Part shown: piece by piece, positions 6,832 through 13,220 of the stretch
How the letters are laid out: each line of letters opens with the position of its first letter
Position numbering within the stretch: position 1 is the stretch's first letter
From: Candidatus Peregrinibacteria bacterium
GTDB taxonomy: Bacteria; Patescibacteriota; Gracilibacteria; UBA1369; PNNO01
Assembly: GCA_014728955.1 (NCBI GenBank)
Contig: WJKT01000095.1
Location: forward strand, 1-13,220
Reading direction: 5' to 3'
Length of the DNA: 13,220 nt
Made by a program: the position numbers and the translations under genes
The notes under the pieces: generated by a model
What the model saw: the letters and a program-made list of their open reading frames with translations, nothing else
Databases searched by the model: none
What the model was told of the DNA's origin: nothing

Positions 6832-6862
6832 GACCCTGGGCTATAGTGGGTCACTATTTTTT
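6832..6862 (+). promoter_or_regulatory. possible leader attenuator of the S-layer gene
   Basis: ATAGTG (6843-6848), loop GGT, CACTAT (6852-6857) and a following T run to 6862 resemble a small intrinsic terminator 30 nt before the ATG. GACCC (6832-6836) can instead pair with GGGTC (6848-6852), which would break that hairpin, as in attenuators. The stem is only six pairs with two G-C, so a role in mRNA stability or none is also possible. Confidence 0.35.
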
Positions 6863-6891
6863 ATCAATTATTTTTTTAACTTTAGAAAGCC

Positions 6892-9800
6892 ATGGATCTT
6901 TCTTTGCGATCAATTCGCAAAAACATCGCGGCTCTCAGCGTTTTCGCTCTTATCGCAAGCATGCTTGTGGTAACGAACGTTGCAAATGCTGCAGCTGTAG
7001 ATGTTTATGATGACGTCACAGGTGGCGAATGGTATGAGGCTGACGTTGATTGGGGACTCGATAATGGAGTTCTCGATGATACACAAGCGTATTTCCGAGC
7101 AGGAGATGACGCTTCACGTGCGGAATTCTTTACAATGGTTGCTCGAGGAGCTGCTATTCCTGAAGCTGCATGTGACGAAACTTTATTCCCGGATCTAAGT
7201 GCAGATCACTGGGGGTGCGGATATTTAACTGCAATGGCTGATGCCGGAATTGTTTCCGGTGACGGTGCAGGATCTGAAAACCCGGGATTTGTTCGACCTG
7301 ACGATCCGGTACTTCGTGCTGAAGCTGCAAAAGTTATCGTCGAATCATACGGACTTACCGGGACTACTCTCGGTTCAGACGTATTTACCGACGTAGAACT
7401 TGGAGCTTGGTTCGATTCTTACATGGGAATTGCTAACGAAAACTGTGTTTTCCGAGGTGTTGACAACGGAAACACTGTTGAACCGGCTCGAAAAATCAAT
7501 CGTGCTGAATCAGTTGTTGTAGTACAACGTGGTGCAAACCCAACTACAGACTGTGCGCCGGTTGTTGAAGCTGGAGCTCTAACTGTTTCACTTGACGGAT
7601 CTACTCCGGATGCTGCATACATTCCAAAAAATGGTGCAAACATTCCATATGCCGTATTTGAAATGGCAGCTTCTGCTGATGAAGCCGTTAATGTTGAACA
7701 ACTTGTAATCACTCGTGAAGGTCTTGGTCTTCCAAGTGATTTCCAAAACGTAAAGATTTACGTTGACGGTGTTCAAAAAGGTAGTGAAAAAACTATCAAC
7801 ACAACAACTAATACAGCAACATTTAATCTAAGCAGTGATCCAATCGAGGTTCCTGCCGGATCAAGTGTGCTTGTATCGGTTCGTGCTGATATGAACGCTG
7901 CTGCAACAATAGAAAATTCACAAAACCAACTATGCGTAGCATCTGCTGATGACGTACTTGGTTACGGTGCTGATTCTGCCGGAGAAGTTTCTGTTGGTGG
8001 AACATTTGCAATTTGCGGTGAAGCTATGACAACAACTTCAGCAACTGTTGGAACTCTTACTTATACTGTTTCACAACCTTCAACTGCTGATATCGATGTA
8101 GGTGATACTGATGTTATTATGACAAAAGTACGAATGGATATCGCGAATGAAGATGTTGAAGTTGAACGAGTTACCTTTAAACAAACAGGAAGTGCTGACC
8201 AAGACGCTTTCGGAAACGTTTCATTATGGATGTCTGGATCTATGTATGCGGACAACCCAACATGGGATGGAGATTATGTAACATTCGATCTTGCTGAAGA
8301 TCCGATTGCAATTGCAAAAGGAAATACAAAGACTCTTGAATTACACACCGACGTTGTTGGTGGTCTTGCTTCAACTGCTAACTTTGATATTTACAGAGAT
8401 TGGCATATTGAAGGAACAGGACAAGTATATGGTTACGGTGTAAACGTTACTGAAGCTGGTGCTTCTGCTACACCAACACCACGAAATATTATTGGTGGTA
8501 ACGTTGCATTCTCACTTTCTTCTAACAACCCGGTTACCGGAGATGTTAAGAAAGGTGCAAATGATCACTATTTCACACGATTTAATGTTTCAACAGGAGG
8601 AGACGGTGTTACAGTTAGAAAACTTTCTTTAACTGTTAATGCTAATCCAGGTAACACTGATGTTACTCTTACAAACATTGACGATGTTAAGATCTGGACA
8701 CAGAATTCTTCTGATGAATGGTATGTAGTAGCCGGTCCAAACGACTTTACTGCCGGTACTCTTACAGAAACAGTTGGATTTACAGATTCATTTGATGTTC
8801 CTGCCGGAACAACACAAGAATTCATTGTAAGTGCTGATATAGCAAATGGTGCTACTGCAACTGATCAATATGATATTGATGTAGCTAACGTTACCAATGC
8901 TGCAAACACTGAACTTGAATATCTTTCTGACGGAACTCCACTTAATGTAACAACCGATGTTACCGGTGGTCTTCTAAACGGTAATGTTATGACCGTTAAC
9001 ACTCCAACACTTACTATCGCAGGTTCTGCTACTCCGGGTGCAAAATCGTATGTTCGAAACACAACCGATAAAGATCTTGTTGCATACGACATGAGCGCTT
9101 CAACTGCGGACGACCTTCGTGTAACCGGTCTAGTTGTTGATTGTGGTAATACGGTTGCTGGTGTTTGTTCAACAGCATTCCAAAGCTTATATCTTTATGA
9201 AAAAGATGGTTCTACATTGACACAACTTGATGGTCCACGATCAATGTCTGATCTTGGAGCTGGTTCTGGTAATGTTACCTTCAGCTTAAATGAAACTATT
9301 GAAGCTGGTTCAACAAAGAGATTCCTTGTAAGAGCTGATCTTGCAAGCGGAGCTATTGCTGATACATATATCTTTGGTGCAACAAGTGTAAATGCTGAAG
9401 ATACTGATTCATCTTCTGCAGCTATTGTTGGTCTTCCTGTTGTGGGTGCTAACAATGTTACTGTTGCAGCTAATGGTAATATGTCTACACAAGGTGTAAC
9501 CGATAGTAGCCTTATGGCTCGATTGGTAGCTGGACTTTCAGCTGACGAACCGGTATTGAAACTTAAATTCTCTGCTGACGAACTTGAAGCATGGTATGTT
9601 AAGAAATTAGAATTCGATTTGACTGCAACCGGTGGTGATGCTGATGTTTCAAAACTGAACGTTGACTATCTTGACAGTAATGGAGACCCTCAAAGACAAA
9701 CTGGAACCATCTCTGGTGGAACGGTTCAATTTGAAGGACTCGATATTTATGTTCCTGCTGGTAGCTCACAAACGGTAGATATCTCTCTTGATATGGGTGA

Positions 9801-10551
9801 TGTAACACCGGGTGGAGCAACTGCTGGTGATGTTCTAACTGTTACTTTTGATGGCACTGCTCCTGGAGTATTCCAGGCGATTGGAGCTTCATCTGCTACT
9901 GCGGTAACGGCAGCTGTTGATGTTACTTCTAACACTCTAAGACTTGCAAAATCATATCCTATGATTGCAAGAAACGAACTTTCTACAGCGCTTTCAAACG
10001 GTGAGAAAGAACTTTACAGTGTGGATGTTGCTGCTGCTGATGATGGAGACATTGCAGTTAAACAGCTATGTTTCGATGTAAATCCAACTGCTGGTCTTAC
10101 ACTAAGTGGTTATAAACTCTATCGAAATGATGAAAGTAATGACCTAGCGACTGCTGGTGAAGTTACTGTTACTTCTGGGGCACTATGTGGTGCTTCTGGA
10201 ACAGGAGTTCTTGTTCAATGGCATAATGGTGTTGTAGGTGGTGAAGATGAAATCGCTGCCGGAACAAGCAACACATATGTTTTGAAAGCAACTGTTGCTG
10301 GTGCTGCCGCTGGTGAAAGTATCAATACTACATTGATTGGTGACCAAACTGCTGGTTCTGATCAAGGTATCGTAGCTACTGGTACTCCATATACTGTTGG
10401 TGGTACTGCTGAAGCATTTGTATGGTCAGATCTTTCACTCCCAGGATCACATGATTCTGATGAAATTACTGCACCAACTTCAGCTGACTTCCTTGATGGA
10501 TACTTAGTTGACGGACTCGCTTCTGCTGGAGGACAAGTATTAAGTCAATAA
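6892..10551 (+). CDS. S-layer-like surface protein with SLH domains and six Ig-like repeats
   Basis: A 1219-residue exported protein, probably the main S-layer-type protein. A Sec signal peptide covers 1-33 (basic RSIRK, hydrophobic core, cleavage after ANA). Three SLH-like domains follow (about 36-85, 90-150, 155-215), with F-x-D, RAE and GIVSG-type signatures; they normally anchor proteins to cell-wall polymers. The rest is six Ig-like repeats of 150-168 residues whose marker [V/I]xAG or IAKG lies at 320, 474, 636, 804, 954 and 1121, followed by an alternating strand ending in AD or similar. The tail has WSD at 1178-1180 and GYLVDGL from 1203. The start is fixed by an in-frame TAG at 6883-6885; AGAAAG just upstream is a poor Shine-Dalgarno. 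Half of the 29 Arg codons are CGA. It ends TAA TAA, followed by a strong terminator, and may be strongly expressed. Confidence 0.88.
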   Translation: MDLSLRSIRKNIAALSVFALIASMLVVTNVANAAAVDVYDDVTGGEWYEADVDWGLDNGVLDDTQAYFRAGDDASRAEFFTMVARGAAIPEAACDETLFPDLSADHWGCGYLTAMADAGIVSGDGAGSENPGFVRPDDPVLRAEAAKVIVESYGLTGTTLGSDVFTDVELGAWFDSYMGIANENCVFRGVDNGNTVEPARKINRAESVVVVQRGANPTTDCAPVVEAGALTVSLDGSTPDAAYIPKNGANIPYAVFEMAASADEAVNVEQLVITREGLGLPSDFQNVKIYVDGVQKGSEKTINTTTNTATFNLSSDPIEVPAGSSVLVSVRADMNAAATIENSQNQLCVASADDVLGYGADSAGEVSVGGTFAICGEAMTTTSATVGTLTYTVSQPSTADIDVGDTDVIMTKVRMDIANEDVEVERVTFKQTGSADQDAFGNVSLWMSGSMYADNPTWDGDYVTFDLAEDPIAIAKGNTKTLELHTDVVGGLASTANFDIYRDWHIEGTGQVYGYGVNVTEAGASATPTPRNIIGGNVAFSLSSNNPVTGDVKKGANDHYFTRFNVSTGGDGVTVRKLSLTVNANPGNTDVTLTNIDDVKIWTQNSSDEWYVVAGPNDFTAGTLTETVGFTDSFDVPAGTTQEFIVSADIANGATATDQYDIDVANVTNAANTELEYLSDGTPLNVTTDVTGGLLNGNVMTVNTPTLTIAGSATPGAKSYVRNTTDKDLVAYDMSASTADDLRVTGLVVDCGNTVAGVCSTAFQSLYLYEKDGSTLTQLDGPRSMSDLGAGSGNVTFSLNETIEAGSTKRFLVRADLASGAIADTYIFGATSVNAEDTDSSSAAIVGLPVVGANNVTVAANGNMSTQGVTDSSLMARLVAGLSADEPVLKLKFSADELEAWYVKKLEFDLTATGGDADVSKLNVDYLDSNGDPQRQTGTISGGTVQFEGLDIYVPAGSSQTVDISLDMGDVTPGGATAGDVLTVTFDGTAPGVFQAIGASSATAVTAAVDVTSNTLRLAKSYPMIARNELSTALSNGEKELYSVDVAAADDGDIAVKQLCFDVNPTAGLTLSGYKLYRNDESNDLATAGEVTVTSGALCGASGTGVLVQWHNGVVGGEDEIAAGTSNTYVLKATVAGAAAGESINTTLIGDQTAGSDQGIVATGTPYTVGGTAEAFVWSDLSLPGSHDSDEITAPTSADFLDGYLVDGLASAGGQVLSQ
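7519..10441 (+). repeat. six diverged Ig-like repeat units within the S-layer gene
   Basis: Protein-level tandem repeats of about 150-168 residues. The conserved end of each unit is VPAGSSVLVSVRAD (320), IAKGNTKTLELHTD (474), VPAGTTQEFIVSAD (636), IEAGSTKRFLVRAD (from 803), VPAGSSQTVDISLD (954) and IAAGTSNTYVLKAT (1121). They have diverged at DNA level, so they are old duplications rather than recent copies. Outer limits are approximate. Confidence 0.75.
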
Positions 10552-10566
10552 TAATTGTTTGATAGC

Positions 10567-10583
10567 TGAAACGATCTGTTTCA
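10567..10583 (+). other. small hairpin preceding the S-layer terminator
   Basis: TGAAAC (10567-10572), loop GATCT and GTTTCA (10578-10583) form a perfect six-pair stem between the stop codon and the terminator. It may protect the mRNA 3' end or pause polymerase. Confidence 0.35.
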
Positions 10584-10588
10584 CAGAT

Positions 10589-10621
10589 AAAAAAACCCCC
10601 CGTTTATCGGGGGGTTTTTTG
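10589..10621. terminator. strong intrinsic terminator after the S-layer gene
   Basis: CCCCCCG (10596-10602), loop TTTAT, CGGGGGG (10608-10614) and a T run form a perfect seven-pair GC stem. A matching A run on the 5' side extends the stem and would let it work on the other strand too. It separates the S-layer gene from the next surface gene. Confidence 0.95.
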
Positions 10622-10686
10622 TTGTTTATTGAATTTTTAATGCACCTGCGGTAATCTTACACGTAGGTATTATTAACGGTAACTAT

Positions 10687-12561
10687 ATGGTCAAAAAAAT
10701 GTGTATGATGATGGTTTTCTTGCTTTGCATACCATCTGTTAGTGCTTTTGTGGTTGATGATGATTTTTCTGTGCAGGTTGATGTACACGAAAATACAATG
10801 ACAACCAGTGATGGAATAACGTTAGCTCAAGAATCATTGGAATTTCAAAAGTTGTTTATCAATCCGAATTTTCCAACGGAGCGCGATATGTATTTATCAA
10901 CTGCTCAGGGGGTTTATTTAAATAGACAATATGATGCAAATTTTTTTGAGCATGAAGCATTAACCGAATTATTTCCTCATGGTTTTACGGAGGTGAAATT
11001 TGATGGAAGTTATAAGTCAACAGGCATCATGCTTGCCTATGATAGCGAGCACTTGTACGTCTCATATAACCGAGGTGATTCGTGGACGGAAAAAACTCCG
11101 GAAATAAGTGAAGATATTTTGTTTGCCAATTTCGGACCCAAATTTTCTCTTAATCCACAAATATATTTTATTACAGAAAGCGGTTTATATCGCATGAATG
11201 AATCTTCGGGCGAGATAGAACAATTGGTTGAAAGTGTGGAACCGGGAGCGGTTAAAAACTTTCGATATGTACCAACACAATTGGTAGATAATATTTTCTA
11301 TGTGGTAAATGGTGATACATTACTGAAAACTGAAGATTATGGTGATACATGGTTGGAATATCAGTTTCCTGCTGCAATTCGTGATTTTGAAATAAAGCAA
11401 AAAACATTAACTGACGGTCATTTGATGGTTCTAACTGAGGAAAACAAAGTATATTATGCCACTGATGGTATGACGTTTTATGAGCTTGATATTCCCGAAG
11501 AAATATCATTTATTTATGCTGTTGATTATATTATTTTAACCGATCTTGGTTTTTACGTTACGTATGATAATGGAGAGGTATGGCAAAAAATGGATTATGA
11601 TCCGGATAAAATAACTGCAGTAAAAGACTATGATTTTGCATTGGATGGTGTTAGCCAAAGTCTCTATATGATTAATGGAAATACGCTTTATAGAGATCCT
11701 GATAATAAAGAGGTCTTTTATGAATACATGGGTGGTCTTGAGCAGCCGGATACATATGCACTTCAAGGTACCGCAACCTCGGTTAGTCTTCTTGAGGTGA
11801 GTGCTGATCAATTTCCGGAGAGCTACTATGTGACTGATGCTATGCTTATTGCCGACGGCGATCTGAACGATCAGACAATGGACTTTTATATGACTGCGGA
11901 TGGGGAGAACTGGGAGTCAGTTGAACCGGGTGTAACGCATACCTTTACCTATCCGGGACGTGATCTTCGATGGAAGGTTGAGATGTCTACAGTCGACCCC
12001 TCTGTTACTCCTGTTCTTCGAGAAGTAAGCGTGGACTATGGAATGGAAGAAATGGAAGGATGTGCCGGCTTTACCGATATTGCATTCAACGACCCTTATT
12101 GTCCTGCAATCCAGTACGTAAAAGACCAGGGAATCTTTAGCGGATATCCTGACGGAACGTTCGGTGCTGATCTTGAAATTAACCGCGCAGAAACAGTAAA
12201 AGTGATTACAGAAGGATTTAATTACGAAATGCTCGAGGATGACGGAACAGACCTTGGATTCAGCGACACAGAACTCGGAGCTTGGTACATGGGATATTTA
12301 AATACAGCTCAGACAGCCGGAATTATTGAAGGATATTCTGATGGAACGTTCCGACCGGCAGACGTTGTAAATTACGTAGAAATGATGAAGATTTTCTTGG
12401 AGACAGCAGACGCGGAACTTACAGAAACAACAGAAGGAGAGTGGTATCAAAAGTACGTAGACTTTGCTACTGCAAACGAGCTTACGGTTTATGAAGATTT
12501 AAATGCCGGGATGAAACGTGCCGATGTTGCACAGCTCTTCTATGACTGGAGCATGATGTAA
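10687..12561 (+). CDS. secreted Asp-box (BNR) repeat protein with C-terminal SLH domains
   Basis: A 624-residue exported protein, probably held in the surface layer. A Sec signal peptide lies at 1-20 (MVKK start, cleavage after SVSA); C14 lacks a lipobox. Residues about 40-360 carry Asp-box-like turns (x-x-G-x-x-W) at W133, W222 and W299, with a similar one at W409, suggesting a beta propeller as in sortilin/sialidase-type folds, though no catalytic residues identify an enzyme. Residues about 360-455 look like a separate beta domain. Three SLH domains end the protein (about 459-515, 516-575, 576-624) with FTDI, GYPDGTF, INRAE and GYSDGTF. Cysteines 459 and 472 flank the first SLH motif. Codon use shifts near residue 380: Asp is almost always GAT before and mostly GAC in the SLH part. 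No Shine-Dalgarno or clear promoter; its function beyond surface attachment is unknown. Confidence 0.82.
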   Translation: MVKKMCMMMVFLLCIPSVSAFVVDDDFSVQVDVHENTMTTSDGITLAQESLEFQKLFINPNFPTERDMYLSTAQGVYLNRQYDANFFEHEALTELFPHGFTEVKFDGSYKSTGIMLAYDSEHLYVSYNRGDSWTEKTPEISEDILFANFGPKFSLNPQIYFITESGLYRMNESSGEIEQLVESVEPGAVKNFRYVPTQLVDNIFYVVNGDTLLKTEDYGDTWLEYQFPAAIRDFEIKQKTLTDGHLMVLTEENKVYYATDGMTFYELDIPEEISFIYAVDYIILTDLGFYVTYDNGEVWQKMDYDPDKITAVKDYDFALDGVSQSLYMINGNTLYRDPDNKEVFYEYMGGLEQPDTYALQGTATSVSLLEVSADQFPESYYVTDAMLIADGDLNDQTMDFYMTADGENWESVEPGVTHTFTYPGRDLRWKVEMSTVDPSVTPVLREVSVDYGMEEMEGCAGFTDIAFNDPYCPAIQYVKDQGIFSGYPDGTFGADLEINRAETVKVITEGFNYEMLEDDGTDLGFSDTELGAWYMGYLNTAQTAGIIEGYSDGTFRPADVVNYVEMMKIFLETADAELTETTEGEWYQKYVDFATANELTVYEDLNAGMKRADVAQLFYDWSMM

Positions 12562-12578
12562 TATTTATACAAATTAAA

Positions 12579-12608
12579 AGAGCCCTCTGAATAAGGGGGC
12601 TCTTTTTT
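12579..12608. terminator. bidirectional intrinsic terminator between convergent genes
   Basis: AGAGCCCTC (12579-12587), a seven-base loop, and GGGGGCTCT (12595-12603) form a nine-pair stem with one G-U, flanked by AAA and TTTTT. The symmetry suits both the SLH-protein gene and convergent ahcY. Confidence 0.93.
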
Positions 12609-12625
12609 AATATCTCGCTAACTCC

Positions 12626-13220
12626 CTACGCCGTTCCTTCCCGCCATGAATTTAAATACTCTATCTGTTCCGGAGTAAGTTCGTCTATCTTAACGTCCAT
12701 CACGTCCAGTTGAAGTTGTGCGATCTCGTCGTCTAACTCGCTAGGAAGCAGGTGAACGCGCGCATCCAGTTTCCCTTTGTTTTTAACCAGATGCTCGCAA
12801 GCAAGTGCCTGCCCGCAAAAGCTCATGCTCATTACTTCACTTGGATGTCCTTCCGCCGCACTTAAGTTTATTAATCGTCCGTCAGCTAAAATATAGATAT
12901 GTTTGTCACCAGGCAGCGTGTAACGTTTCATAAATGGCCGTACACGCTTTTTTGAGGTACTTAAGGTGTCAATGCCCGCAACATCAATTTCGATGTCAAA
13001 ATGGCCCGAATTTGCCAAAATCGCACCATTTTTCATATGATCTGCGTGTTCGGGTCGTATAACGTGCTTGTTTCCTGTAACCGTTATAAAAATATCACCA
13101 AGTGGGGCGGCCTCTTCCATCTTCATAACTCTAAATCCGTCCATGTGAGCCTGCAGGGCCGGGAACGGATCAACTTCTGTAACAATTACGTTTGCGCCAA
13201 GTCCTTGTGCTCGCATGGCA
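12626..13220 (-). CDS. ahcY: S-adenosylhomocysteinase, N-terminal part outside window
   Basis: The NAD-dependent cytosolic enzyme hydrolyses S-adenosylhomocysteine to adenosine and homocysteine, relieving product inhibition of methyltransferases. The reading frame stays open to the window edge; the ATG at 13216 is internal, and the preceding codon is Ala, matching the G-K-G-x-A-x-R pattern of the NAD-binding loop. About 198 C-terminal residues are visible of an expected 400 or so. Recognisable segments are IVTEVDPFPALQAHMDGF, GDIFITVTGNK, ILANSGHFDIEIDV, LADGRLINLSAAEGHPSEVM, and the end LTPEQIEYLNSWREGTA. It stops there, without the C-terminal extension ending in a Tyr-Arg-Tyr type motif found in many bacterial and eukaryotic enzymes, so it resembles the shorter archaeal/Thermotoga form. 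The stop is TAG; it converges on the SLH-protein gene across a shared terminator. Confidence 0.95.
   Translation of the reverse strand, partial: AMRAQGLGANVIVTEVDPFPALQAHMDGFRVMKMEEAAPLGDIFITVTGNKHVIRPEHADHMKNGAILANSGHFDIEIDVAGIDTLSTSKKRVRPFMKRYTLPGDKHIYILADGRLINLSAAEGHPSEVMSMSFCGQALACEHLVKNKGKLDARVHLLPSELDDEIAQLQLDVMDVKIDELTPEQIEYLNSWREGTA

Larger units (their letters stand above)
6382..6891. other. 510-nt non-coding region ahead of the S-layer gene
   Basis: No open frame here looks like a gene. The stretch holds a GNRA-capped hairpin (6574-6589), a 12-nt perfect palindrome (6664-6675), an inverted repeat GTTGAG/CTCAAC (6789-6794 with 6809-6814), and an ATAGTG/CACTAT hairpin followed by a T run (6843-6862) just before the S-layer start. 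AT-rich -10-like stretches occur around 6723-6732 and 6817-6825, but neither has a -35 at correct spacing, so I do not assign the S-layer promoter. A long leader RNA or a small RNA gene would fit. Confidence 0.6.

Noticed and set aside
7419..10365. Many antisense open frames within the S-layer gene
   Set aside because: They arise from the low-complexity, Thr/Ala/Gly-rich codon use of the gene; none shows a protein-like composition.
10687..10746. Lipoprotein signal on the Asp-box protein (Cys at residue 14)
   Set aside because: The residues before the Cys are F-L-L, without the small residue needed at -1; SVSA at 17-20 fits ordinary signal peptidase cleavage.
13214..13216. ATG at 13216 as the start of ahcY
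   Set aside because: It lies inside the NAD-binding loop; the frame continues past the window edge with Ala, as expected for the family.
1..13220. TGA read as glycine (Gracilibacteria/Absconditabacteria code)
   Set aside because: All genes are full length under the standard code, conserved glycines use GGN codons, and no conserved gene is interrupted by TGA.
1..13220. Mobile element, prophage, CRISPR or defence system
   Set aside because: No transposase, integrase, phage gene, direct-repeat array or defence-type domain was seen on either strand. Integration at the tRNA genes was considered, but no att-like duplication of a tRNA 3' end was noticed.

Overview
The window looks like a chromosomal segment of a low-GC bacterium of the candidate phyla radiation (Patescibacteria), possibly one of its less reduced lineages such as Peregrinibacteria or a relative. 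This is inference, resting on three things: a large secreted protein with three N-terminal SLH-like domains and six Ig-like repeats of the '[V/I]xAG(S/T)...F/V-x-V-x-A-D' kind, SLH units carrying paired cysteines, and four isolated tRNA genes that all encode their 3' CCA. The standard genetic code fits every gene. I see no transposon, prophage, CRISPR array, integrase or toxin-antitoxin pair, so the region reads as ordinary chromosome with an accessory cell-surface locus.

Layout. 1-2153 (minus): an amidohydrolase related to cytosine deaminase, followed after 14 nt by argH (argininosuccinate lyase, truncated by the window edge). 2260-2424 (plus): tRNA-Cys(GCA) and tRNA-Arg(GCG). 2444-3085 (minus): a HAD phosphatase. 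3193-4263 (plus): a methyltransferase-like protein of unknown substrate with a good sigma70-type promoter. 4265-6192 (minus): dnaJ, a CvpA-like multi-pass membrane protein, then tRNA-Lys(TTT) with its own promoter. 6307-6381 (plus): tRNA-Glu(CTC). 6382-6891: a 510-nt non-coding stretch with several potential RNA structures. 6892-12561 (plus): the surface locus, a 1219-aa S-layer-like protein and a 624-aa secreted protein with BNR/Asp-box repeats and C-terminal SLH domains, each followed by a strong intrinsic terminator. 12626-13220 (minus): the C-terminal part of ahcY (S-adenosylhomocysteinase), cut by the window edge.

How the genes relate. The two surface proteins probably act together in the cell envelope: the first is likely the bulk S-layer-type protein, the second an accessory exported protein held to the same layer by its SLH domains. 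AhcY removes the SAH produced by methyltransferases, so it belongs to the same metabolic cycle as the methyltransferase-like gene, although the two are not adjacent. ArgH and the amidohydrolase look co-transcribed, but what the amidohydrolase acts on is unclear. Its cytosine-deaminase-type metal ligands are present, while the residue at the position of the catalytic Glu is Gln.

Window-wide oddities: almost no start codon has a Shine-Dalgarno sequence; none of the eight visible stop codons is TGA; and CGA is the commonest arginine codon in the presumably highly expressed S-layer gene, next to a tRNA-Arg with the bacterially unusual anticodon GCG. I did not find a convincing new multi-gene system. 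The best leads are the amidohydrolase-argH pair, the structured leader and intergenic region ahead of the S-layer gene, and the mosaic SLH protein.
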